Assembly: GCA_020627825.1 (NCBI GenBank) | Contig: JAHDGD010000017.1 | Location: 1 to 41,230, forward strand | Length of the DNA stretch: 41,230 bases | DNA from: Saprospiraceae bacterium | GTDB taxonomy: Bacteria > Bacteroidota > Bacteroidia > Chitinophagales > Saprospiraceae | Reading direction: 5' to 3' | Notes under the pieces: model-generated | Told to the model about the DNA's origin: nothing | Databases searched by the model: none | The model's input: the letters and a program-made list of their open reading frames with translations, nothing else | Part shown: in pieces, positions 18,207 through 24,828 of the stretch | Layout: each line of letters opens with the position of its first letter | How positions within the stretch are numbered: the stretch's first letter is position 1 | Position numbers and translations under genes: made by a program

Positions 18207-20105
18207 TTACTTACTTTTTAATGTCCAAGAAGGAAAAGGAATTCGTTTATTTAAATGTTCTAATGTTTTTATAATAAATTGTTTATAGAAATCTCGTACT
18301 TTTGCTTCAAGATTTTCTTCGAAATCTTCTTCTATAGCAATTATAAAAGCGAAAGGATAATAGTAATAAGGTAGCTGAGCTGACTCATTTTCCAAATACA
18401 AAACTAGTTTTCCAAAGTTAGCTAATAGATGTTTATCTCCATTTTCTCTATTTTCTAAGATTACTTCTGCAAATTCCAATGATAATTCTTTTGCTATTTC
18501 ATCCACAGAATCCCAATAGTAATCATCTTCATCAGAATTAAAGGCATACATTGAGAAAGATAATAAATCACAAAGCTGAATAGCTAAATCCTTTAAGCTT
18601 ATTTCTTCAGAAATATTTTGAATTTTCTTTTCTTTCTTATAATCAAATACATTAATGACCCAGTCACTTAATGCATGTTCTATATCTTCTCCAAAGATAG
18701 AAAGTAGTTTTTTGTTAGGATTGTAATAAGGAATTGATCCGAAACTTTCATTTGGAATTGGCATATTGTAATGCTGATAATAAAAAGAAAATAATTTGTG
18801 ATCTCTATATCCTTCAATTAGATCTAGTTTAGAATAAGGATAATCAAAATATACCTCACTTCTATTACCAATTTTTATATAATTTGAATAATCTTGTTGA
18901 GCTAATCTCTGTAGAAAAACATAATAAAAAGTATGTTTATTAATATTTCCAAAGCTTTCATAAACTTCTTTTATCACATCAATTACACTACTATAATCTT
19001 GAAATTCTAAGAACTTTAAGGAGTCAGGGAGTTGATCTTTATACTCATTATCATCATTATTGGAAAATTCATTTAATACATAGATGAAATTATCAGATTG
19101 ATTAATCTTTTCTGCAAACTTAAATATCTCTTCAGCTAGGAATATGTATTTTTTGATATAGGAATCAAAATCATCAATAGATTTTGATTCTGTAACTGAA
19201 TTTATTGTCAAAAACTCTAAACTCTTGTTTTTTTGAAAACCCAAAAATGAATATATTTTTTTTCTATATTTAATATTTTTATCAAATCCCCTTTCAATAT
19301 CCAATTTTGAAAAACCAACATCCTCTAAAAGTGAAACTATTTCATTATAAATAGACCATTCTGGTGCAGCACAAATAATTGTGGCAGGTAAAGAATAGAA
19401 ACTCTCAATTCTTTTATATTTTCCAAGCTCCATTAACAAGGATATACTATCTGGTAGAGGACTAAGAGAATGCCCTAAAAGTAAACCCTTAAAAGATTCG
19501 ATTGATGGATAGTTTCTTTCTTTTTTAGTTTTTAGGGATTTTTTAGAATAAGTTCTGAAATCAGAGCACTGTACAAAGTCGCTGATTTGTGAGGAACTAA
19601 ATCTATTCGAAATAAAAGAAGATAAATAGGATGGAAAGCTATTAACAAATTCATCTACATCGTTTCTATGTAGACATTTCCTATTTGAAATATAATCAAT
19701 CATATTATCATCTCTTTGGCTATTATATCTATCAGATAGGGCTTCCTTTAATTTTTTAATATAAAGATTGCTAATTTGTCTATTGACATTTATTCGGTAA
19801 TCTGATTTTCTTTTTAGTTTTTTCCTCTCATTATCGAGAACATCCTCTAAATAATCCATAATAGCAAAGACATCAGAGTAATTGTTAGGTTTAATGCCAG
19901 CCTTATAATTTCCTTTGAAACTTACAAATTTAGAAATTGTAGTAGGGTCTTTCCAAAGATTTTGTAGAGAAGTAATATTATAAATTCTCTTAGCATTCTC
20001 AACTTCTTCAACTATTCTTTCTAAGTTCAGAAGTTTAGATGAATTAATGTCTCGCATTCTTTTCTTTAACCCCTCTATTATATCATCAAGTCCTGGTTGA
20101 TTCAT
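18207..20105 (-). CDS. Unrecognised ~632-aa protein in an operon with the SSS transporter
   Basis: I choose the ATG at 20105 (MNQPGLDD). The frame opens 12 codons earlier at a GTG (20141), which is a less likely start. The protein is soluble, charged and mostly helical, with no signal peptide or membrane segment. The N-terminal ~130 residues look coiled-coil-like (DIIEGLKKRMRDINSSK, then ERKKLKRKSDYR). In the middle, LLLGHSLSPLPDSI and SLPATIICAAPEWSIYNE look like an alpha/beta enzyme core. The 'LPD ... Y.P..I.i' spacing faintly recalls isonitrile-synthase (PvcA/DIT1-like) proteins, but I could not confirm family residues. The C terminus has acidic helices and a YYYYPFAF patch. It ends 3 nt before the symporter, so the two may handle the same small molecule. 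No function is assigned. Confidence 0.7.
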   Translation of the reverse strand: MNQPGLDDIIEGLKKRMRDINSSKLLNLERIVEEVENAKRIYNITSLQNLWKDPTTISKFVSFKGNYKAGIKPNNYSDVFAIMDYLEDVLDNERKKLKRKSDYRINVNRQISNLYIKKLKEALSDRYNSQRDDNMIDYISNRKCLHRNDVDEFVNSFPSYLSSFISNRFSSSQISDFVQCSDFRTYSKKSLKTKKERNYPSIESFKGLLLGHSLSPLPDSISLLMELGKYKRIESFYSLPATIICAAPEWSIYNEIVSLLEDVGFSKLDIERGFDKNIKYRKKIYSFLGFQKNKSLEFLTINSVTESKSIDDFDSYIKKYIFLAEEIFKFAEKINQSDNFIYVLNEFSNNDDNEYKDQLPDSLKFLEFQDYSSVIDVIKEVYESFGNINKHTFYYVFLQRLAQQDYSNYIKIGNRSEVYFDYPYSKLDLIEGYRDHKLFSFYYQHYNMPIPNESFGSIPYYNPNKKLLSIFGEDIEHALSDWVINVFDYKKEKKIQNISEEISLKDLAIQLCDLLSFSMYAFNSDEDDYYWDSVDEIAKELSLEFAEVILENRENGDKHLLANFGKLVLYLENESAQLPYYYYPFAFIIAIEEDFEENLEAKVRDFYKQFIIKTLEHLNKRIPFPSWTLKSK

Positions 20106-20170
20106 AAGTATCTGAAATTTTGATAGTAAAAAAGTTGCCACAAAGAAATGAAAAAAAGCTTATAAATTGA

Positions 20171-20219
20171 ATTTCAACAATTCAATTAAACTTCAATTAA
20201 ACTTCAAAATTGTTGAAAT
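20171..20219. promoter_or_regulatory. 12-bp inverted repeat, candidate operator
   Basis: The arms ATTTCAACAATT and AATTGTTGAAAT are perfectly complementary and separated by 25 bases. They lie 66-114 bases upstream of the chosen start of the minus-strand 632-aa gene. The position suits a repressor site or a 5'-leader hairpin for that two-gene operon. The role is inferred from symmetry and position only. Confidence 0.35.
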
Positions 20220-21000
20220 ATAAAAGAATACAAAAGCTATAAGGTCTTCAATAAAAATGAGACAATAAATTAGAAAGGCTTCAATAAAATAAAATGATAA
20301 TATGATGCTAGTTTGAAAGCAGAAAATTCTATTCGACCAGCATCTAAACTATATTTATATCATCAAATAGAAAGTGAGCATCGCCGAGATCCTAATTCTT
20401 TGATGCTCCCATTCTTTTGAAATATCGGGGTTAAAGAACCCCTCTAAGTGGTCAGTTGGAAACCGACTTTATTTTTAAGCTTATTTTTATAATTAGAGTT
20501 TCATAAATAACTACGAAGTAGTATTTTAAATTGCCTTTCTAAATAAGCAAATCTAAAGTTTAACTCCATTTTAACTTTTCTTTTCTGACTTACCACTTTA
20601 ACCTTCCGAAAAAAGAAGGAGTCTTTATTTAAAAGTAAAATTTAGTCGAGCTGCTGACTTTAATAAGCAGTGATGTAGGCAACTGACTGAAATAAGTTGT
20701 GCGATTTCCTGTCGCTGGATAACAGAATAAGGCAGACTAGGATAGGTTAAAAGCTCCATTATACGAAGGTCTGGTTCATTTGTCAAATAAATGTTCAATT
20801 TTTTATTATGGCTGTCAGAAATACTATTAGGGTACAACGTAGTAAATGGCCTCAGAAACCTTCTACGCTGTACCTTTAATTGCAAAACAAAAGTATTTGC
20901 TACTCAAAAGTAATCAATTTATAAATTAATGATTAATACTTTAGGAATTGATTTTAAATAGATGATTGAGAGTACTTATGACATGCCCTTTTTCAAAACT

Positions 21001-21020
21001 TGTCGAAACCTATTTCGGCA
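21001..21020 (+). promoter_or_regulatory. Dyad just upstream of the phenylalanine hydroxylase start
   Basis: TGTCGAAA and TTTCGGCA form an 8-bp stem with one G-T pair and a 4-base loop. The dyad ends 14 bases before the ATG at 21035. It could be an operator or a translation-modulating hairpin. No known regulator motif was recognised. Confidence 0.3.
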
Positions 21021-21034
21021 CAAAAAATTAAATC

Positions 21035-21793
21035 ATGAGTATCATTAAAGATTTTGATCCCAACGATTTATTGGGGCACTACAATTTTGAAAAGGATTAC
21101 ACTAATGATGATAAATCTAAGTGGAAAACTCTAAACCAAAATGTTGAACCAGTTCAAAACAGTTTTGCATGTGAATCTTATTTATCAGGCAAAGATTACA
21201 TTGGATTAGGTGATAATCTTCCAGATTTAGAAACCCTAAACATCGATCTGTTACAAAAAACTGGATGGCAGATCGTAGTTGTCAATGGCTTACTCCCTGT
21301 AGAAGATTTTTACAGACTCTTAAGTAAGAAAATTTTTCCATCAGCAACTTTACTCAGACCGTGGCATTCTTTATCGTTCATTGGAGAACCGGACCTGTTT
21401 CATGATATTATGGGGCATTTACCAATGTTCTATGATAAAGAATTTTCGAACTTTTTACAGCTATCAGCAGAAAAATGTTACACAATATTAAACCAATTGC
21501 CTAATGGCTCAGCCATTAAAGAAAAAGCCATACAAGAATTTGGAAGATTTGGATGGTTTACTTGGGAAGCAGGATTAATAAAAGAAAATGGCAAGACTAA
21601 AGCCTATGGAGGTGCTATTTTAAGTTCTTCAGAGGAAACAGTGTATGCTATTTCAGCCGAGAAAATTAGATTTGATATCGATCAAGTAATTAATACTGCT
21701 TACACAGATAAAGTCGTAAATCCCAAATATTTTGTAGCAGATAGTTATCAACATTTACACTTTTCCTTAGAACAATTAGTCACTAAGTATTAA
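21035..21793 (+). CDS. phhA: Phenylalanine 4-hydroxylase, monomeric bacterial type
   Basis: This 252-aa member of the biopterin-dependent aromatic amino acid hydroxylases converts phenylalanine to tyrosine using tetrahydropterin and O2 on a non-haem iron. The three iron ligands are in place: H123 and H128 in LFHDIMGHLP, and E178 in WFTWEAGL. Upstream, LLRPWHSLSFIGEPD matches the pterin-side region of the family. It has no N-terminal ACT regulatory domain, as expected for bacterial single-domain enzymes of ~250-300 aa. It is transcribed alone; a small dyad precedes its start. Tryptophan-hydroxylase activity is not excluded, but PAH is the common bacterial function. Confidence 0.9.
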   Translation: MSIIKDFDPNDLLGHYNFEKDYTNDDKSKWKTLNQNVEPVQNSFACESYLSGKDYIGLGDNLPDLETLNIDLLQKTGWQIVVVNGLLPVEDFYRLLSKKIFPSATLLRPWHSLSFIGEPDLFHDIMGHLPMFYDKEFSNFLQLSAEKCYTILNQLPNGSAIKEKAIQEFGRFGWFTWEAGLIKENGKTKAYGGAILSSSEETVYAISAEKIRFDIDQVINTAYTDKVVNPKYFVADSYQHLHFSLEQLVTKY

Positions 21794-21810
21794 CCTAGAA
21801 AAAACTAATA

Positions 21811-21840
21811 ATGAAAAAGCAAATTCGTCCTCCGCCTTAA
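21811..21840 (+). other. Mini-ORF MKKQIRPPP, possible leader peptide
   Basis: This nine-codon frame begins 17 nt after the phhA stop and ends in three consecutive proline codons directly before TAA. Three prolines in a row stall ribosomes unless EF-P acts. A 10-bp hairpin begins 2 nt after the stop. The large secreted peptidase gene starts 136 nt further on with a similar MKKNQIR beginning. Regulation by stalling is a speculation; chance is quite possible. Confidence 0.25.
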
Positions 21841-21842
21841 AA

Positions 21843-21882
21843 TACTGATGCCTTCCTCCAGCAAGAAGATACGGCATCAGTA
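21843..21882 (+). promoter_or_regulatory. 10-bp hairpin between phhA and the M23 peptidase gene
   Basis: The arms TACTGATGCC (21843-21852) and GGCATCAGTA (21873-21882) pair perfectly around a 20-base loop. No T-run follows, so it is not a classical intrinsic terminator. It may be an attenuator-like element, mRNA stabiliser or protein-binding dyad in the leader of the peptidase gene. Confidence 0.4.
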
Positions 21883-21976
21883 GCCACTGACAGTTGCCAG
21901 ATCTTACAAGGTATATAATTTATCGGATTTGGTTAGCTGTCGATCTATAATTTATTAAATTACTAAATCAAATAAG

Positions 21977-24283
21977 ATGAAAAAAAATCAAATTCGGTTT
22001 ATAAACCGACCAAGTCCTATGCTCAGAATGTTAACCTTAGTGCTGACAGTTTTATTGAGCCAAATTAATTATGGGCAACAAACCTTTGGTGATCCTGTAG
22101 ATGGCAATGCACAAATCTCCTGTCCTTTTCAGTCCCAATGTGCTCATTCAAATCCTAGTTTTCAACATACTGCTCTTGATTATGGATCTAATAATGGATT
22201 GAATATTAAGGCAACAGCTGATGGGAAAGTTTCCAAAGTAGAAACTATGAATTCTAATGACCATGGTATGGGATCTTACATTATTGTTCAGCATCGTATG
22301 AGCAATGGAGGAATTAAGTATTCGAGTTATTCTCATTTGGCTTCTATTGCTTCTGGAATTAGCGTTGGAACAGTTGTTAATAAAGGACAAACTATAGGCA
22401 CAATGGGAGGAAGTGGCTACGGCAATCCAAATCATTGGGGAGTTCATTTACATTTTGAGGTAAAAAATGGAAATGTTTCTCATAATCCCTCTGGAAATGG
22501 TACATATTGGGGATATACACCAGGTAACCCATTAAATTGGGGCTATTGGAATCCAACATCCTATTTAGGCGTTCAAACTGTCATCCCACAACCCGATATT
22601 ACTTCACCGTTACATAATGCAAACAATGTGCCCGTCAATTTAATACTAAATTGGAATAATGTATCAGGAGCAACAAATTATCGTGTACAAGTAAAGAAAG
22701 GATCTTCTAGTGGGTTTTCCGCTGAGAATGGATTCTATAGTGGAAATGGCACCACGAATTCAGTTGTGGTTAATCAAACTACGGGCAACTCATCACAAGC
22801 AAGTATAACTTTAGAACCAAATACAACCTATTTTTGGACAGTGCGAGTAGCAAATTCAAGTACTAATTCGTATTATAGCCAAGTAAAATCTTTTACTACG
22901 GGCTCAAGTGGCGGATCAAACACTTCTTGTAATAATTTTTCAAGCGTAACTGCCACACCTTCGAATACTTCAGCGACCTTGACAATTAATGGAGTTAGTA
23001 GTGGAGCTGAGAGCTATGCTTATCGTTATAAAGAATCTGGGACAAACACATGGAATGGCTGGTATTGGGGGAGTCAAACCATTAACATAAGCAATTTAAG
23101 TTCAGGTACACAATATATATACCAGGTGGCTGTGTTTTGTAGCAGTCAGGGATGGAATATTTCTTCAGAATTGAACTTTACTACTACGGGTTCAAGTGGC
23201 GGATCAAATACTCTCTGTAATAATTTTTCAAGCGTAACTGCCACACCCTCTAACACTTCGGTGACTTTAACAATTAATGGAGTTAGTAGTGGAGCTGAGA
23301 GCTATGCTTATCGTTATAAAGAATCTGGGACAAACACATGGAATGGCTGGTATTGGGGGAATCAAACCATTAACATAAACAATTTAAGTTCAGGTACACA
23401 ATATGTATACCAGGTGGCTGTGTTTTGTAGCAGTCAAGGATGGAATATTTCTTCAGAATTGAACTTTACTACTACGGGTTCAAATGGGGGAGGTTCAGGC
23501 AATAGTGGAGCTACAGGATGTAATGGTGGTTCTCAGTATCCTACTAATACATTATATCCCTCTAACACATGGCAATATGCAAATTGTTTATATGCAGGTG
23601 AATATGCGAAATTTTATGTAACGAATGGACAGACGTACTCTTTTTCAACTTGTAGTGAACATGGTGCTAGTGCTAGTTACGATACAGAATTAACGTTAAA
23701 GAATAATAATGGAACAACTCTTAGTTTTAATGATGATTTTTGTGGTTTACAATCAAAAATTACATGGACATCTAGTTTTACAGGCTATATACGTGTTTTA
23801 GTGACTGAATATCATTGTAGTACAAATACGAGCTGTACCAATTTGGCTTATAAAAAGGGGAGTGCCAATTTTTCAGAGAATAATGACTCAACGAACAGTT
23901 TAACTATTAATGAAGGTAATTCTATTTATCAACATCATCTAGTTAAAGAGAAGAAGATTAGTAATCAAGAATTAAATAATAAGGAGGTTTATAACTCAGA
24001 TTTATTTTTGAATCAGAGTGGTAATATTAATTTTGAAGTATATCCCAATCCTGTTTCTAATGATTTAAATCTTGTATTAGGATTACACGATTTAGATGGT
24101 GAAATTTTACCAATAGTGATTTATAATTCCCATGGAATAATTGTTAAAACCTTACAAAAAGAGGTAAATGTTAATCATTTTGACGAAAAGATAGATGTGA
24201 GCGATATTCCAAATGGATGTTATATAATCTCAATTCTAAACGGAAAACAAATAAGTTCAAAAAGATTTATCATTGTAAAATAA
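21977..24283 (+). CDS. Secreted M23 (lysostaphin-like) metallopeptidase with FN3 domains and T9SS sorting domain
   Basis: This 768-aa protein has a signal peptide (hydrophobic ~17-30, cleavage near NYGQQ). Residues ~35-200 form an M23/LytM domain: H64-x3-D68 and H157-x-H159 supply the zinc site, and YSHL at 118-121 is the other conserved His. M23 enzymes cut peptide bridges in peptidoglycan or elastin-like proteins. A FN3-like domain (~205-305) follows, with its Pro-rich start and N-x-T-Y-F-W-T-V-R strand. Then come two nearly identical 96-aa FN3-like units, a Cys-containing beta-sandwich (~515-625), and a low-complexity linker. The last ~80 residues are a type A sorting domain (EVYPNP, then KRFIIVK). 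Export by Sec then T9SS to the surface or medium is expected. A strong terminator follows. Confidence 0.85.
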   Translation: MKKNQIRFINRPSPMLRMLTLVLTVLLSQINYGQQTFGDPVDGNAQISCPFQSQCAHSNPSFQHTALDYGSNNGLNIKATADGKVSKVETMNSNDHGMGSYIIVQHRMSNGGIKYSSYSHLASIASGISVGTVVNKGQTIGTMGGSGYGNPNHWGVHLHFEVKNGNVSHNPSGNGTYWGYTPGNPLNWGYWNPTSYLGVQTVIPQPDITSPLHNANNVPVNLILNWNNVSGATNYRVQVKKGSSSGFSAENGFYSGNGTTNSVVVNQTTGNSSQASITLEPNTTYFWTVRVANSSTNSYYSQVKSFTTGSSGGSNTSCNNFSSVTATPSNTSATLTINGVSSGAESYAYRYKESGTNTWNGWYWGSQTINISNLSSGTQYIYQVAVFCSSQGWNISSELNFTTTGSSGGSNTLCNNFSSVTATPSNTSVTLTINGVSSGAESYAYRYKESGTNTWNGWYWGNQTININNLSSGTQYVYQVAVFCSSQGWNISSELNFTTTGSNGGGSGNSGATGCNGGSQYPTNTLYPSNTWQYANCLYAGEYAKFYVTNGQTYSFSTCSEHGASASYDTELTLKNNNGTTLSFNDDFCGLQSKITWTSSFTGYIRVLVTEYHCSTNTSCTNLAYKKGSANFSENNDSTNSLTINEGNSIYQHHLVKEKKISNQELNNKEVYNSDLFLNQSGNINFEVYPNPVSNDLNLVLGLHDLDGEILPIVIYNSHGIIVKTLQKEVNVNHFDEKIDVSDIPNGCYIISILNGKQISSKRFIIVK
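22901..23476 (+). repeat. Tandem 288-bp duplication encoding two FN3-like domains
   Basis: Two 288-bp units lie at 22901-23188 and 23189-23476, in frame inside the M23 peptidase gene. They are almost identical at DNA level, with only a few differences per hundred bases. Each encodes a domain running from CNNFSSVTATPSNTS to SSELNFTTT. The low divergence points to a recent duplication or ongoing gene conversion. Confidence 0.9.
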
Positions 24284-24315
24284 TACGTCTCGTATAACTT
24301 TTTTTAAATTATATT

Positions 24316-24345
24316 AACAGCCTTTGGATTCCCAAAGGCTGTTTT
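24316..24345 (+). terminator. Rho-independent terminator after the M23 peptidase gene
   Basis: A perfect 12-bp stem, AACAGCCTTTGG with CCAAAGGCTGTT, and an ATTC loop are followed by TT. The stem's own 3' end forms a TTTT run. It is 33 bases past the stop codon and isolates the peptidase from the retron-like locus. Confidence 0.9.
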
Positions 24346-24469
24346 GTAACACCCCTCTTGCTTTTTCCTTTCAATTCCCATATCTTGAAGACAGTGTCAA
24401 CAAAAAATTATTGTTACATTGCTAAACCTACCTTGAGAAAACATAAGTTCTTGTAACGAAACTTTTGTA

Positions 24470-24489
24470 TTTACAATCAATATTGTAAA
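24470..24489. promoter_or_regulatory. 8-bp AT-rich dyad upstream of the retron RNA
   Basis: TTTACAAT and ATTGTAAA flank a CAAT spacer, 48 bases before the candidate retron RNA begins. A pyrimidine-rich tract (CCTTTTTTCTTTTCC) follows. It could be an operator near the retron promoter or a weak terminator of upstream read-through. Confidence 0.35.
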
Positions 24490-24537
24490 CCTTTTTTCTT
24501 TTCCATTTTCCGCTAATGAACTACTTATAAAGATAAG

Positions 24538-24807
24538 GAGTGATTACAAATAGTATTGATAATGCATGGAGACGTTTCCATGTGGAAAAAGCTGGAAATC
24601 CTGTGGAATTTTCCCTCCATTAAAAACAGTTGATTCCTTTAGTATATTATTACATATTTAGAAAGTACGCCTAATGTAACAAATGATATTATAGATGTTA
24701 ATATATTCAGTTGGTGTACTTAGCTTTAAAATTGATTGACTATTAATCAAGTCGATTGAATGCTTATAGTCGGTCATTCAAAGAGGAATATTATTATGTA
24801 ATCACTC
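24538..24807 (+). ncRNA. Candidate retron msr-msd RNA
   Basis: A perfect 11-bp inverted repeat bounds the region: GAGTGATTACA (24538-24548, a1) and TGTAATCACTC (24797-24807, a2). This is the defining frame of a retron RNA, and the RT start codon follows 21 nt later. Just inside a1, TAGT (G24553) offers a possible branching guanosine. The next part is msr-like. An ATGGAG/CTCCAT stem (24566-24571/24615-24620) encloses two short hairpins (TTTCC/GGAAA at 24575-24588; GGAAATCC/GGAATTTTCC at 24594-24614). The msd-like part has an AAGTACGCC/GGTGTACTT stem (24663-24671/24713-24721) and a 10-bp stem with two G-U pairs (24734-24743/24766-24775). Pairing was judged by eye; the branching base and msDNA length are not established. 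Confidence 0.72.
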
Positions 24808-24828
24808 TCTTTTTATTTTTTAAAACAT

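Larger units (their letters stand above)
20106..21034. other. ~930-bp intergenic region rich in small hairpins
   Basis: No convincing gene is present. Visible structures are a 12-bp inverted repeat (ATTTCAACAATT at 20171-20182, AATTGTTGAAAT at 20208-20219) with an internal TTCAATTAAACTT direct repeat, and stem arms at 20304-20309/20339-20344 (GATGCT/AGCATC). Further arms are at 20376-20382/20402-20408 (GAGCATC/GATGCTC), 20427-20430/20439-20442 (GGGG/CCCC), 20602-20606/20615-20619 (CCTTC/GAAGG) and 20651-20655/20666-20670 (CTGCT/AGCAG). It must contain the promoters of the two divergent flanking genes. The hairpin run at ~20300-20480 ends near a T-rich stretch and could be a small RNA, but there is no family match. 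Confidence 0.4.

Noticed and set aside
17914-18288. 124-codon plus-strand frame opposite the symporter start
   Set aside because: It is the reverse-strand shadow of the SSS gene and the end of the 632-aa gene, both of which have strong support.
20625-20885. 86-codon minus-strand open frame in the large intergenic region
   Set aside because: It has no ribosome-binding context, contains parts of hairpin structures, and its composition does not look like a protein of this genome.
22901-23476. Possible CRISPR array from regular repetition
   Set aside because: The repeat unit is 288 bp, continuous and coding, without spacers; it is a domain duplication.
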